DNA of 64,000 nucleotides from Armatimonadota bacterium (GCA_013359125.1 JABWCR010000009.1:23150-87149), one strand, 5' to 3'. Shown: positions 1 through 9,428, numbered from the stretch's first letter. A program made the numbers and translations. The notes: generated from the sequence alone by a model not told the origin.

Positions 1-1
1 T

Positions 2-535
2 CAGGGAGTCGACGCGGTAACTCGCCCCAGCAAGCCTTACGGAGCGCCCGACCGGGGATTTGGGCACCAAGGCTACCCAGCCATCAGCATGAGCCACTTT
101 GCCGCCGACATGTTTTGCCGCTGGCTATCGCGCAAGACGGGTAAGAAGTACCGACTGCCCAGCGAACACGAGTGGATGTACGCCGCCATTGCGGGAGCGC
201 CGCCGTCCAGAAAGCCGTTCGAGCCGAGCGAACTGAAAAAGATCGCCTGGTACTGGGAGAACTCGGACGATAAGACGCATCTGGCGGGCAAGAAGGAGCC
301 GAACAAGTGGGGGCTTTACGACATGTTTGGCAACGCGGGCGAGTGGTGCACGGACGAAGAAGGCGTCGGCATCTTGAAAGGCGGATCGTATCTGAGCGAC
401 GCCGAACAACTGAACATCGTCTACGGCCAGCGATTCGAGAAGTCTTGGCAATCGACCGATCCGCAGAACCCCAAGAGCAAGTGGTGGTACTCCGACGGAC
501 CGTTCTGCGGCTTCCGCATTATTTGCGAACCGTAG
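2..535 (+). CDS. Formylglycine-generating enzyme/sulfatase-modifying factor family protein, 5' truncated
   Basis: The frame is open from the left window edge, so the start lies outside; 177 residues are visible. The visible part is the C-terminal half of an FGE-sulfatase domain: a PAISMSHFAADMFCRWLS stretch, an RLPSEHEWMYAA stretch, a GLYDMFGNAGEWCTD stretch and a final GFRIICEP end match the family pattern (P-V..VSW.DA..YC.W, RLP-EAEWE-AA, N-EW, GFR). Family members either oxidise a sulfatase cysteine to formylglycine or are related secreted or non-enzymatic domains; which applies cannot be decided without the N-terminus. The stop abuts the ATG of the sugar kinase, so the two are probably co-transcribed. 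Confidence 0.85.
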   Translation, partial: QGVDAVTRPSKPYGAPDRGFGHQGYPAISMSHFAADMFCRWLSRKTGKKYRLPSEHEWMYAAIAGAPPSRKPFEPSELKKIAWYWENSDDKTHLAGKKEPNKWGLYDMFGNAGEWCTDEEGVGILKGGSYLSDAEQLNIVYGQRFEKSWQSTDPQNPKSKWWYSDGPFCGFRIICEP

Positions 536-1459
536 ATGGCTTTTGACGTCTGCGTCTATGGCACGGTTTGCCTGGATCGAATGCGCTCGGTCGATCGGCT
601 CCCTTTAGACGGCGGCTACGTCGATATTCTTGAAGAAGTCTTGGCCCCTGGCGGAGAGGCGCTGAATACGGCTGTGGCGCTCTCTCGGTGGGGCGCTCGC
701 GCGGCGCTGGTCGGCAACGATATTGGGGACGACGAGAGCGGCAGAGCCTTGCTCGAAGGCGTTGTCCGAGATGCTCCCAATCTCGATTTGCGCTTCGTAA
801 AGGTTCGACCGGACGCCCAAACCCCCGTTTGCGATTGTTATGTTGCGCCGGACGGTCGCCGCGCCATGTTCGGCCAAGGATTCCGCGCGATGTCGTCGCC
901 CGATGTGCCATCTGAGGCTCTGGACGCGAAACTGTTCACCGCGGAGCCCAATGCTCGAGAAGCGGCGACTCGCGCCGTGTTGCAGGCGTCGGAGAAAGGA
1001 CTGCCCATCGTCGCGATGGATTTTCATCGCATAGAAGAGGCCGCGAAAAGGGCGACGGTCCTACAAACCTCATACGAACATCTCTCGTTGCCGCCCGATC
1101 CGCCTCATTTGATGGAAGCCGCGGCACAACTCCATGCCCGGTTTGGGGCGACGACCGTGATCACCGCGGGAGAGCACGGCTATGTCTGGATCGAAGATTT
1201 GATGTATCGCCCGATCTACCAAACGGCCTATGTCGCGCCCAAAGTGATCGATACCACAGGCAGCGGCGACGCCTTTAGAGCCGGCTACATCTTTGCGCAT
1301 TGGCTCTGCGGCGAATCGTTGCCGGCAGCCTTCAAGTTTGGGGCAGCGGCAGCCGCGCTCAACGCCGCAGAACTGGGCGCCTATGCCGGGATTCCGTCGG
1401 AATCCAAAATCCGCGCTTTTATGGTTTCTGCAGGGAACGAGGCGGCACAGGGCGAATAG
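536..1459 (+). CDS. PfkB-family carbohydrate kinase
   Basis: A 307-residue ribokinase-fold kinase that should phosphorylate a sugar or nucleoside with ATP in the cytoplasm. The N-terminus (VCVYGTVCLDRM) and the glycine-rich GGEALNTAVALSRWG match PfkB signature 1. Signature 2 is DTTGSGDAF, with the first Asp at about residue 239 and the likely catalytic base at Asp245 just after the anion-hole glycines. The ATG directly follows the TAG of the FGE-like gene (no gap), and the transporter gene begins 20 bases after its stop, so the three form a tight run. Substrate cannot be assigned from sequence alone. Confidence 0.88.
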   Translation: MAFDVCVYGTVCLDRMRSVDRLPLDGGYVDILEEVLAPGGEALNTAVALSRWGARAALVGNDIGDDESGRALLEGVVRDAPNLDLRFVKVRPDAQTPVCDCYVAPDGRRAMFGQGFRAMSSPDVPSEALDAKLFTAEPNAREAATRAVLQASEKGLPIVAMDFHRIEEAAKRATVLQTSYEHLSLPPDPPHLMEAAAQLHARFGATTVITAGEHGYVWIEDLMYRPIYQTAYVAPKVIDTTGSGDAFRAGYIFAHWLCGESLPAAFKFGAAAAALNAAELGAYAGIPSESKIRAFMVSAGNEAAQGE

Positions 1460-1479
1460 GGCTTCCAACCCCTTTCGCC

Positions 1480-3471
1480 ATGGCAGCCAACCCTGAACTG
1501 GAAGCCGCGCGCAAGCGCGCCGAGGAAACATCCGCCGATGAGGCGCCCCAGTTCGAAGACGGCTTTACTCTGCGAACCTTTGTCGGTCTTCTCTTTATCG
1601 CCTTTGTGATGCTGCCGGGCGGCATCTATCTGGGCTTGGTGGCGGGCATGGGCATTGCCGCGGCCGCCGAGTGGGTTACGATCGTGCTCTTTGCCGAGGT
1701 GATGCGGCGGTCGTATCAGCCTCTCAAGCGGCAAGAGATCTACGTGCTGTTCTACATGGCTGCGGCGCTAACGGCGGCTGTATTGGCCGATAGAGGTTTG
1801 GCAGGCGGGCCGTTGGCCTACAAGATTTGGGATCAGTTTTTTGCCCAATCCGCCCCCGCTGCGCCTATCGTCGAGGAGATTCCGCGCTGGGCCATTCCAC
1901 ATCCCACATCGGACGCAATCACCCAACGAAACCTGTTGCACGGCGACTGGTGGCTGCCAATAGCGCTGTTGGCCGTTATGGAAGTCTTAGGCCGAGCCAG
2001 CTGGATGAGCCTGGGCTACCTAATGTTCCGCATGACTTCGGATGTCGAGCGGCTGCCGTTCCCCATGGCGCCTGTGGCGGCAAGCGGAGCGCTGGCGTTG
2101 GCCGAGGCCGGGCACAAAGGCGAAAGCTGGCGGTGGGGCGTTTTCTCTTCCGGCGCAGTGGTAGGAATGATTTTTGGTCTTGTTTACATCGCCGTTCCTG
2201 TTGTATCCGGCGCAACGCTGGGCGAGGCGGTGCGCATTTTGCCGATCCCCTGGTGGGACATGACGACGACCACCGAATCGATCCTGCCTGCAGCGGCGCT
2301 AGGCTTTTCAACCGACTTGGGCAATCTGATGATCGGGTTTGTGCTGCCTGTGCCCATTGTGGTCGGCGCGGCTTTGGGCAGCGTATTGACGACGGTGCTG
2401 GGCAATCCGATTCTCTATCATTTAGGGGCCCTTTCTCATTGGAAGGAGGGTTTCCCCGCGCTCCAGACGCATCTTACGGCCAGCATGGACTTCTGGCTGG
2501 CGGTCGGCGTCGGCGTTCAACTTTCGGTCGCTGCGTTAGGTCTATGGATGGCGATCAAGGCCGTGCGCGCCTCTCGCGCCGAGCGCACAGGCAGGAAGTT
2601 TGGCAAGCCGCCCGCCGGACGCGGCGATCCGCCGTTGTGGCTGCCCATAGTCGTCTGGATCGCCTCGGCGCTCGCCTACATCGCCATCTGCCGGGCACTG
2701 GTGCCCGAATTTCCCACCTGGATCGTCGCGGTGTTCGCCCTAGTCTGGAGCCCGCTCAATAGCTACATCTCGGCACGGATGTTCGGGCTTACCGGACGCC
2801 CAGTCGCCTTCCCCTATCTTAAGGAGGCGGCCGTCATCACCAGCCGATACCAGCGGGCCGACGTGTGGTACGCGCCGTTGCCTCTATACGACCACGGGCA
2901 GGTGGCGCAGCGATTTCGCGAGGTGGAGCTGACCGGCACCAAGTTCTCCAGCATTTTGAAAGCCGAGGTCGCGATGCTGTTCGTGCTTCCGGTCGCCAGT
3001 TTTGTCTTTTGGGCGTTCTTCTGGAAGACCTCGCAGATCCCCAGCACGCAGTTCCCCTATGCTCAAAAGTTCTGGCCTTACCATGCCCAGATGGAGGCGG
3101 TTTGGAAGCAGATCAACCGCCCCGAGAGCGCAGCGCAGGATTGGCTGCTGAACGCGCTGGAACCTAAGCGCATATTGGCCGGTTTTGGCGCGGGCCTCGC
3201 GCTCTACGGGCTGTTCGGCCTGATGAAGCTGCCCCTGATGTTCTTCTATGGCTTTGCGGGCGGCGTGGGACACTTGCCGCACATGATTCTGCCCCAGCTG
3301 ATCGGGGCGTTCGTTGGCCGGCGGTTCTTTGCCCGACGGTATGGACTGGAAACTTGGTCGAAGTATGCGCCGATCCTTCTGGCGGGCTATGCCTGCGGCG
3401 CGGGATTGGCAGCCATGCTGGCCATCTCGCTGGCGCTGGTGGCCAAGTCGGTTTCTTCCCTGCCTTTCTAA
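1480..3471 (+). CDS. OPT-family (oligopeptide/metal-chelate type) transporter
   Basis: A 663-residue polytopic inner-membrane protein. After a charged cytoplasmic N-terminus (about 30 residues) there are many hydrophobic helices, with a conserved-looking GDWWLPIALLAVMEVLGRAS helix and a long extramembrane loop near FPYAQKFWPYHAQMEAVWKQ. The overall pattern matches the OPT/YSL superfamily, which imports peptides or metal chelates by proton symport. An upstream extension to 1300 overlaps the kinase gene in another frame and has no coding character, so I chose ATG 1480, 20 bases after the kinase stop. The family call rests on overall pattern; substrate is unknown. Confidence 0.62.
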   Translation: MAANPELEAARKRAEETSADEAPQFEDGFTLRTFVGLLFIAFVMLPGGIYLGLVAGMGIAAAAEWVTIVLFAEVMRRSYQPLKRQEIYVLFYMAAALTAAVLADRGLAGGPLAYKIWDQFFAQSAPAAPIVEEIPRWAIPHPTSDAITQRNLLHGDWWLPIALLAVMEVLGRASWMSLGYLMFRMTSDVERLPFPMAPVAASGALALAEAGHKGESWRWGVFSSGAVVGMIFGLVYIAVPVVSGATLGEAVRILPIPWWDMTTTTESILPAAALGFSTDLGNLMIGFVLPVPIVVGAALGSVLTTVLGNPILYHLGALSHWKEGFPALQTHLTASMDFWLAVGVGVQLSVAALGLWMAIKAVRASRAERTGRKFGKPPAGRGDPPLWLPIVVWIASALAYIAICRALVPEFPTWIVAVFALVWSPLNSYISARMFGLTGRPVAFPYLKEAAVITSRYQRADVWYAPLPLYDHGQVAQRFREVELTGTKFSSILKAEVAMLFVLPVASFVFWAFFWKTSQIPSTQFPYAQKFWPYHAQMEAVWKQINRPESAAQDWLLNALEPKRILAGFGAGLALYGLFGLMKLPLMFFYGFAGGVGHLPHMILPQLIGAFVGRRFFARRYGLETWSKYAPILLAGYACGAGLAAMLAISLALVAKSVSSLPF

Positions 3472-3598
3472 AGTTTTTTGTCAACTTCGCTTCAAGCCTA
3501 ATCTCTGCCGCTAGGGTTGCCAACAATCCCGTATTAAGTCCTAATTGACGGCGTGGAATGAAAGGATACCGACAGGAAGAGCGGTAGAGGTGGGGCGA

Positions 3599-4012
3599 AT
3601 GAGAAGGGCATTGGGTTTCTTGTGCATCGAATCGTGGGTTATTCTTCTGCTGTGCGCGGCAGATTTGCTGACGACCCTGGTTTTTCTTCAGAAGGGCATG
3701 GCGGAGGAAGGCAACCCGATCATGAAGTTCTATCTAGAGCACAGCGCGCTGGCCTTTATTGCCGTCAAAGGGGTGCTGGTGATCGGCCCATTGGTGATCA
3801 TCGAATGGGGTCGTCGTCATCGGCCGATCTCTGTGCGAAAATTGGCACGGGTGGCGGCGTTTGGATATGCGGGCATCTATTTAGGACTGTTCTTGCAGGT
3901 AAACGGGCCGGAGGTGTTCGGCACAACGGCCTCGGTTCCGCCTTATTTTGAGAATCCCAATTATGCCGGTCCGGTCGATGTCGATCCGGCTTCGATCGAC
4001 AAGCGCCCTTAG
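3599..4012 (+). CDS. Small membrane protein, DUF5658-like
   Basis: A 137-residue protein with about three or four hydrophobic segments: ESWVILLLCAADLLTTLVFL, LAFIAVKGVLVIGPLVIIEW and VAAFGYAGIYLGLFLQV. The D-x-x-T in the first helix and an E-x-N-P after it (MAEEGNPIMKFYLE) are the pattern of the DUF5658 small membrane proteins of unknown role. I chose ATG 3599 because GAGGTGG sits six to seven bases upstream; the TTG at 3545 and GTG at 3590 are less well supported. It is followed at once by the tRNA cluster. Confidence 0.6.
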   Translation: MRRALGFLCIESWVILLLCAADLLTTLVFLQKGMAEEGNPIMKFYLEHSALAFIAVKGVLVIGPLVIIEWGRRHRPISVRKLARVAAFGYAGIYLGLFLQVNGPEVFGTTASVPPYFENPNYAGPVDVDPASIDKRP

Positions 4013-4038
4013 TTGGGGTATTATTGGGTTTGCAGAGC

Positions 4039-4114
4039 GCGCTCGTAGCTCAGGGGATAGAGCGCAAGGTTGCGGACCTTGAGGTCGTGGGTTCAAATCC
4101 CTCCGAGCGCGCCA
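4039..4114 (+). tRNA. tRNA-Arg (anticodon GCG)
   Basis: A 76-nt cloverleaf. Acceptor GCGCTCG pairs with CGAGCGC, the D arm is GCTC/GAGC, the anticodon stem is CAAGG/CCTTG with loop TTGCGGA (anticodon GCG, reading CGC), the T loop is TTCAAAT, and the CCA end is encoded. The T stem has one T-T mismatch. Confidence 0.95.
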
Positions 4115-4129
4115 GATTGCCATTGCCCG

Positions 4130-4205
4130 GCCCTCGTAGCTCAGTGGACAGAGCGCCGCCGTCCTAAGGCGGGCGTCGGGGGTTCGATTCCCTCCGAGGG
4201 CGCCA
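4130..4205 (+). tRNA. tRNA-Arg (anticodon CCT)
   Basis: A 76-nt cloverleaf 15 bases after the previous tRNA. Acceptor GCCCTCG pairs with CGAGGGC, anticodon stem CCGCC/GGCGG, loop GTCCTAA (anticodon CCT, reading AGG), T loop TTCGATT, CCA encoded. Confidence 0.95.
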
Positions 4206-4281
4206 GTTCTTCCTCCGCATCAAACGTTGGCGTGCTTCTACGTTTCGAGCCTACACTTTCGGGTAAAATCTTGCGCCCAGC

Positions 4282-4369
4282 GGAGAGGTCGCATAGTGGT
4301 CTAGTGCGCCGCACTCGAAATGCGGTGAGGTGAAAGCCTCCGTGGGTTCGAATCCCACCCTCTCCGCCA
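4282..4369 (+). tRNA. tRNA-Ser (anticodon CGA)
   Basis: An 88-nt tRNA with the long variable arm typical of serine tRNAs. Acceptor GGAGAGG pairs with CCTCTCC, anticodon stem CCGCA/TGCGG, loop CTCGAAA (anticodon CGA, reading TCG), T loop TTCGAAT, discriminator G and encoded CCA. Confidence 0.95.
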
Positions 4370-4376
4370 CTGTTCT

Positions 4377-4637
4377 CTAATTGGGCTTAACTGGGCGAGC
4401 GTTCGGATCGGCGCTCAGCATGATGGTAGCGTTGGGCGATTCGGACAGCGCGCGCACCAAGCGAAGTTGCAAAAGATGAGGATTCTTCGCCAAGATTCGG
4501 GCGGTGTTGGCCAGGCTTCTGAGGGTGGCGGCCTGGGCGCGCAAGCCAACGCTCGGCAGGGGGTTATTCGTATTCAAAATTGTGCTACATTTTTGCAAAA
4601 GGCCGTTCGCGCGCCGCGCATCGCCGCAAAACCCCAC
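4377..4637 (-). pseudogene. Possible remnant of an SPFH/band-7-like protein C-terminus
   Basis: An 86-codon frame on the minus strand between the tRNA-Ser and the LacI gene. Its last 55 or so residues (LRAQAATLRSLANTARILAKN..., then LQLRLVRALSESPNATIML) resemble the C-terminal helical end of slipin/prohibitin-type SPFH proteins (a NP-x-x-x-x-LR-hydrophobic segment followed by N-A-T-I-hydrophobic). The SPFH domain itself is absent, and the upstream part (MGFCGDARRANGLLQKCS) has no resemblance to anything I know. It could be a decayed gene end or a chance frame; it overlaps no other gene. Low certainty. Confidence 0.25.
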
Positions 4638-4650
4638 ATTCCTGCCAGGC

Positions 4651-4679
4651 TTGACATTGGGAACAAAACGTGTTATACT
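4651..4679 (+). promoter_or_regulatory. Consensus sigma-70-type promoter for the LacI-family gene
   Basis: TTGACA at 4651-4656, a 17-bp spacer and TATACT at 4674-4679. Predicted transcription starts near 4686, inside the adjacent palindrome and only about 20 bases before the ATG at 4706. Confidence 0.8.
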
Positions 4680-4686
4680 CTCGGTC

Positions 4687-4700
4687 AGAATACGTATTCT
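4687..4700. promoter_or_regulatory. Palindromic LacI-family operator (probable autoregulation)
   Basis: A perfect 14-bp palindrome, AGAATACGTATTCT, with the central CG usual for LacI/GalR-family operators. It covers the predicted transcription start of the LacI gene, so bound repressor would block its own transcription. A degenerate second site may lie at 4564-4577: its reverse strand shares GAATACG and 9 of 12 core positions. Confidence 0.65.
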
Positions 4701-4705
4701 AAATC

Positions 4706-5710
4706 ATGGCCGAATTGAACCAATTGACCATCGCCAAAATGGCCAAAGTCTCGCAGGCAACCGTCTCGCGAGTGCTCAACAACGACCCGCAGGTCAATCC
4801 CGAACTGCGCGCACGGGTGCTCGTCGCCATCGAGACCGTCAACTATGTGCCCAACGCCCGGGCGCAGTCGTTGCGATCCCAGCGAAGCCAGTTGATCGGC
4901 CTCGTCATGCATCGCGCGCCCAGAGAACTGGCCGCCGATCCCTTCTTTAGCGCGCTTGCCGCCGCTATATTGGAGCACGGGGGCGCTCGGGGACACCATC
5001 TTTGCGTGGACGCCAGCCGAGAGCTGCAATCGCGCCGTGCTATCTACGACGAATTGCTGCGGACCCGACGAGTGGACGGTCTGATACTGGTGGAGCCGGA
5101 GACCGAGGACGACCGGATCGCCCAGTTGAACGCGCAAGGCTTCCCTTTTGTGCTGATCGGAAGCTACGACCGCGATCCTTCCGTGCTTTCGGTGGACAAC
5201 GACAATGCGGGCGCGGCCAAGATGGCCACCGACTATCTGATCTCGAACAAACGCCACCGCATCGCTTATATCGGCGGCCCGCGCGACGTGAACGTTACGG
5301 CCGACCGATTGCACGGCTATCAACAGGGGCTGGCGGCGCGCGGCATCGATTTTGATCCCCAACTAGTGGCCTACACCGACTTTACCGAGGAGAGCGGGCA
5401 TCGCGCCATGCTGGAACTCTTGGAAGCCAGACCGACCGCTGTCCTCGCCCTCGACGACCTCTTAGCCATGGGAGCATTGCGCGCAATTAAGGAGCGGGGC
5501 CTAAAGTGCCCCGAAGACGTGGCCGTGATCGGCTTTAACGATTCGGCGATCTGCCAATTTACCGATCCGCCCTTGACCTCTGTCGCAGTGGACATCAACG
5601 AGCTGGCTCGCCAAGCGATCGAGATGCTGACCGATGCCATTGAAGAGCGACCCGTTTTGCCAACACGACGCATCGTGCCCGCTCGATTGATCCGGCGCGC
5701 CTCCGCCTAA
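4706..5710 (+). CDS. LacI-family transcriptional regulator
   Basis: A 334-residue repressor. Residues 5-60 form the LacI helix-turn-helix and hinge (LTIAKMAKVSQATVSRVLNN, then VNYVPNARAQSLRSQRSQLIG). The rest is a periplasmic-binding-protein-like sensor domain with the usual FVLIGSYD, SVDNDNAGAAKMATDYLI and DVAVIGFNDSAICQFTDPPLTSV segments. It lies one base before the GH13 gene, so its ligand is probably a maltodextrin or related sugar and its target the local operon. A consensus promoter overlapped by a palindromic operator lies directly upstream. Confidence 0.93.
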   Translation: MAELNQLTIAKMAKVSQATVSRVLNNDPQVNPELRARVLVAIETVNYVPNARAQSLRSQRSQLIGLVMHRAPRELAADPFFSALAAAILEHGGARGHHLCVDASRELQSRRAIYDELLRTRRVDGLILVEPETEDDRIAQLNAQGFPFVLIGSYDRDPSVLSVDNDNAGAAKMATDYLISNKRHRIAYIGGPRDVNVTADRLHGYQQGLAARGIDFDPQLVAYTDFTEESGHRAMLELLEARPTAVLALDDLLAMGALRAIKERGLKCPEDVAVIGFNDSAICQFTDPPLTSVAVDINELARQAIEMLTDAIEERPVLPTRRIVPARLIRRASA

Positions 5711-5711
5711 G

Positions 5712-7754
5712 ATGCTTTCAATCATTCTCGGCCTGACGCTGATTCTGCAAGGCGGCCACCGATTTGAGTTCGTCGCGCCAGCCAGCGCGAAGGAAGTTTT
5801 CGTCGCGGGCACGTTTAACAACTGGGAATTTCGCAAGAACCCCATGGCTCGTACGGAGGGTCGCGCTTGGACAGCGACGATAGCGCTGCCGACCGGCGCT
5901 TATCAATACAAGTTTGTGGTGGACGGCGATCAGTGGCACACCGACCCCAAAGCGCCTGAGATCGACGACGGGTTTGGCAACAAGAATTCGCTGCTGTGGA
6001 TCGATCCTGGCGGCGCTCCGGCCAGCGCAAAGAGGGGCGACGGGCACATCACCCGCGCGGGGCTCCTGCACGACCCGGCGCTCTTTAAGTACGTCGCTTC
6101 GGACGGAAAAAGCGCGGACGTTGCGGCGCGCGCTCGCAAGGGCGATGTGGAGAGCGTCTCTTTTTCGATTGCTACGGGCGACAAGACGACGCTGATCAAG
6201 GCCGATCTGGCATCCGAGGACAGCATTTTCGAGTATTATCGAGCGCGATTGCCTCAAGGCCGATCGACTTACAAGATCGTTTTCAAAGACGGCGCGGTTG
6301 CGCAAGAGATCGGCCCGTACGACTTCGATCCGGCAAAAGCCAAGCGGATTGTTGTGCCCGATTGGGTTCAAGACGCTGTCTTCTATCAGATTATGCCGGA
6401 GCGGTTTGTCAACGGCGACCCGTCGAACGACGGTAAGAACCGCTCGCCGATCGACTTTACCGGCCGCACCGACGAGTTCTTGGGCGGCGACTTTCAAGGC
6501 GTTACAGAGCGTTTAGGCTATTTAAGCGACTTAGGCGTTACAACGCTCTACTTTACGCCTATTTTTCAATCGGTAACGCATCATAAGTACGACACGGACG
6601 ATTACCGACGGATCGATCGGCAGTTGGGCGGGGAGGAGGCGTTCCGTCGCTTCCTACAGCAGGCTAAGTCGCGCAAGATGCGCGTGGTATTGGACGGCGT
6701 GTTCAACCATGTCGGCATCGAGTTCTCTGCCTTCAAAGATCTGCTGGCCAAACAGCACGATTCGGCCTACAAGGATTGGTTTCACGTCAAGCAATGGCCG
6801 GTGGCGGTCAAGAATCCGCCCAATTACGAAGGCTGGTGGGGCATTGAGTATATGCCCAAGCTCAATTTGGCCAATAAGGCGGCCCAAGAGCATCTGTTCG
6901 ATGCGATTTTGCATTGGACCAAGAGCGCCGGGCTGAGCGGATGGCGGTTAGACGTGGCGAACGAAGTGCCCGACCACTTTTGGATCGAGTTCCGCAAGCG
7001 CGTCAAGGCTGTCAACCGCGACGCCGTGATTATTGGCGAGATTTGGAACGACGCCAGCCATTGGCTGCAGGGCGACATGTTCGATTCGGTGATGAACTAT
7101 CCTTGGCGGGGCGCGGTGCTGGATTTTGTGGCGCATCGCCGCATCGGCCCGGCGCAGTTCGACCAGCGAATCAAGTGGAGCCTGACCAACTATCCGAAGC
7201 CGGTCGTTTATGCGATGTACAACATGCTGGGCAGCCACGACACGCCGCGATTTATGACCGAGTGCGGCGGGGATTTTCGCAAGGCGGCGCTGGGGCATTT
7301 GATCCAGATGACCTCGCCCGGCGCGCCTGCGCTTTACTATGGCGATGAGATCGGCATGACGGGCGGCGCCACGCCGGACAATCGAAAACTGTTGGAACTA
7401 AACCCCAACGCCCAACAGAAGCGGCTCTTCGAACAGGTGAAGGGCATGATCGCTATTAGGAAGTCGTCGATCGCGCTGCGGCGCGGCGATTGGCGAACGG
7501 TTTATACGGACGATTCCGCGATCGCTTATGTTCGGGAACATGGCAACGAGACCGCTTTGGTCGTCGTCAACAACGGCGACAAGCCGACGAAAGTGGCGCT
7601 GCCCGAGCCTTTCGGAAGTTCCAAAGGCCGGTTCGCGCTTGACCCGGCAACTAAGATCGAGCGCGCGGGCGGCGCAACTATCATTGAGCTGCCGGAACTG
7701 AGCGGCGGCGTCTGGCTGTTCCAAAAAGCGTCGCCGAACCCAAGGAGACACTGA
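5712..7754 (+). CDS. GH13 alpha-glucan hydrolase (neopullulanase/cyclomaltodextrinase-like) with CBM48-type N-domain
   Basis: 680 residues. A short hydrophobic N-terminus (possible signal peptide, residues 1-13) is followed by an AMPK/CBM48-type glycan-binding module (about 17-100, with [12 protein letters not shown] and YQYKFVVDG), a linker beta-domain, and the GH13 barrel. The catalytic signatures are complete: DGVFNH (Asp328-His333), GWRLDVANE with nucleophile Asp414, IIGEIW with acid/base Glu443, and GSHDT with Asp510. It should cleave alpha-1,4 (possibly alpha-1,6) glucosidic bonds in maltodextrins or starch fragments. It starts one base after the LacI gene and ends overlapping the pseudopilin start (TGATG), so all three are probably one transcript. 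Confidence 0.9.
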   Translation: MLSIILGLTLILQGGHRFEFVAPASAKEVFVAGTFNNWEFRKNPMARTEGRAWTATIALPTGAYQYKFVVDGDQWHTDPKAPEIDDGFGNKNSLLWIDPGGAPASAKRGDGHITRAGLLHDPALFKYVASDGKSADVAARARKGDVESVSFSIATGDKTTLIKADLASEDSIFEYYRARLPQGRSTYKIVFKDGAVAQEIGPYDFDPAKAKRIVVPDWVQDAVFYQIMPERFVNGDPSNDGKNRSPIDFTGRTDEFLGGDFQGVTERLGYLSDLGVTTLYFTPIFQSVTHHKYDTDDYRRIDRQLGGEEAFRRFLQQAKSRKMRVVLDGVFNHVGIEFSAFKDLLAKQHDSAYKDWFHVKQWPVAVKNPPNYEGWWGIEYMPKLNLANKAAQEHLFDAILHWTKSAGLSGWRLDVANEVPDHFWIEFRKRVKAVNRDAVIIGEIWNDASHWLQGDMFDSVMNYPWRGAVLDFVAHRRIGPAQFDQRIKWSLTNYPKPVVYAMYNMLGSHDTPRFMTECGGDFRKAALGHLIQMTSPGAPALYYGDEIGMTGGATPDNRKLLELNPNAQQKRLFEQVKGMIAIRKSSIALRRGDWRTVYTDDSAIAYVREHGNETALVVVNNGDKPTKVALPEPFGSSKGRFALDPATKIERAGGATIIELPELSGGVWLFQKASPNPRRH

Positions 7755-8536
7755 TGAAGCGAAAAGGCTTTACCCTCATCGAGCTGTTAGTCGTGATTGC
7801 GATTATCGCGATCCTGGCGGCGATACTCTTTCCCGTTTTTGCCCAGGCGAGAGAGAAGGCGCGACAGACCCAATGCGTCAGCAACTTGCGTCAGTTGGGC
7901 ACGTCGCTTGCGATGTACGCCAGCGATTACGAGAGCCTGCTTCCGGTTTACGTTTGGCCAGAAAGCTACATCATTGGGGCGCGGCTGATGCCGTATATCA
8001 AGAACTACGGTATTTTTAAGTGCCCGACCTCGCCTTACGATCAGGGTTCTATGCAGTATGCGCAGCGGGACAACGGCGCTGCGGACTATCTGACCCCGCC
8101 TGAGGACGGTTGCATCGGTCTTGGCACATCGCGGGTTGGTCGAGACGGCTACTATCGCGACATCTATCCGCCCATGGATTACCGCAATAACGAGCGGCTG
8201 TGGGCCTATCTGCAGACCGATCGTCATGCGCCCTGTCCGGGTCGAGCGCAGAGCGCCCAGCCGGGATTCTCTATCGACGCGGGCAAGATCACCGATCCGG
8301 GCAAAGCGATCGCGTTTATCGACTTTCCCAACGCGTTTTTCGAGTGGCCATACGCTCGATTTTGGGGTTTAACCTTTCGGGGTCGGCACAACGAGGGTTC
8401 GGTTACGGTGCACGTGGACGGCCATGCTAAGTGGTATCGCTTCCAAGCGCTCTATCCGCGCAGCGTGCAGTGGAGCGGGCAACTGGTCGAATGGTATCTG
8501 TGGGGCACGACCGATGGTGCCGCGAGCGTGCAGTAA
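7754..8536 (+). CDS. Type II pseudopilin-like protein (prepilin N-terminal methylation motif, DUF1559-like)
   Basis: 260 residues beginning [20 protein letters not shown], a classic prepilin peptidase site (cleavage after KG, then Phe with Glu at +5) followed by a hydrophobic helix. The C-terminal [17 protein letters not shown] contains the H-x9-DG pattern used to define these large-family pseudopilins of Planctomycetes and Armatimonadota. The start is fixed by AAGGAG at 7742-7747 and a one-base overlap with the GH13 stop. Such proteins are thought to be exported and inserted as minor (pseudo)pilins; the job of the many paralogues is unknown. Another copy lies at 49969-50733. Confidence 0.88.
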   Translation: MKRKGFTLIELLVVIAIIAILAAILFPVFAQAREKARQTQCVSNLRQLGTSLAMYASDYESLLPVYVWPESYIIGARLMPYIKNYGIFKCPTSPYDQGSMQYAQRDNGAADYLTPPEDGCIGLGTSRVGRDGYYRDIYPPMDYRNNERLWAYLQTDRHAPCPGRAQSAQPGFSIDAGKITDPGKAIAFIDFPNAFFEWPYARFWGLTFRGRHNEGSVTVHVDGHAKWYRFQALYPRSVQWSGQLVEWYLWGTTDGAASVQ

Positions 8537-8538
8537 GG

Positions 8539-9384
8539 CTACTTGCGTCCCAGTTTGTCGACCAGCCAATCGATCGCCTTCTTGTTGTCGGTCTCTCCCA
8601 AGATATGGGCGGCATCGGCCCAGACGATCTCCTTGGGCTCCTTGGCGGCCTCGTGCAGCCGTTTGGCCGCCGCTTCGTTCACCACATTGTCGTTCTTGCC
8701 GTTGATGAAGAGGACCGGGCGGGGCGAAATGCGTCCGACATAGTTAGCCGGGCTGACGAACTGAGCGCGGGCGCGCAGTTCCTCTGGCAAGGTCGCGATC
8801 ATACTTTGAACCACATCGCCGCCCACGCACAAGACGCTGGCCTTGACTCTATCGTCTACTCCGGCTAGGATCGCGCCCATCATGGCGCCCATGCTGTAGC
8901 CCAATAGGCCGATACGGTCGTTGTCCACATCCTTGCGCGACTTGAGGTATTCCAGCGCCTGTCGATAGTCCAGTACGCCGCCCTGAATCATGTCGCCCAT
9001 CGCCGCAACGCCCAAAGCTCGCGAGCCGCTCTGCCGTTCGCCATGGTTGGGCGCATCGAGAGCCAGGACCGCAAAGCCGGAGCGCACCAGACGACGTCCG
9101 TACATGTTGATCATCATCTCTTTGCGGCTGGTAAGGCCGTGCAGGAGCAGCACGCAGGGATATTTGAGGTCGCCTTTTGGCCTCAGGAAGAGGCCGGCAA
9201 CCTTCTCGCCCTTTGCATTGGTGAATGCTATGTGCTGATGAAAGGCCTCTGAATCGTCCTTATCGCTGACTTCGACTTTCAGGTCGGTCTTCGGATCGTA
9301 CTGGTAGGCGTTCTTGAGGTCGTCCCACTTTGGCTGCGCCCAGCCGATAGCGATGATCGCAACGAGGGCAAAGAGAGTTTTCAT
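8539..9384 (-). CDS. Secreted alpha/beta hydrolase (dienelactone hydrolase/esterase-like)
   Basis: 281 residues. I chose ATG 9384 because it gives a clean signal peptide (MKTLFALVAIIAIGWAQ); the frame extends to 9462 but that part reads like non-coding sequence and contains the terminator-like hairpin. The core has the alpha/beta-hydrolase signatures: VLLLHGLTS (oxyanion loop), LLGYSMGAMMG (nucleophile Ser in GxSxG), FINGKNDNVV (acid) and ADAAHILGE (catalytic His). Probably an extracytoplasmic esterase or acyl hydrolase acting on small or polymer-linked esters. It converges with the pseudopilin gene, with only two bases between the stops. Confidence 0.82.
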   Translation of the reverse strand: MKTLFALVAIIAIGWAQPKWDDLKNAYQYDPKTDLKVEVSDKDDSEAFHQHIAFTNAKGEKVAGLFLRPKGDLKYPCVLLLHGLTSRKEMMINMYGRRLVRSGFAVLALDAPNHGERQSGSRALGVAAMGDMIQGGVLDYRQALEYLKSRKDVDNDRIGLLGYSMGAMMGAILAGVDDRVKASVLCVGGDVVQSMIATLPEELRARAQFVSPANYVGRISPRPVLFINGKNDNVVNEAAAKRLHEAAKEPKEIVWADAAHILGETDNKKAIDWLVDKLGRK

Positions 9385-9428
9385 GGTTGGTACTTCTGAA
9401 GAACAGTCTGATTTCCTGCTTGAAGGGT

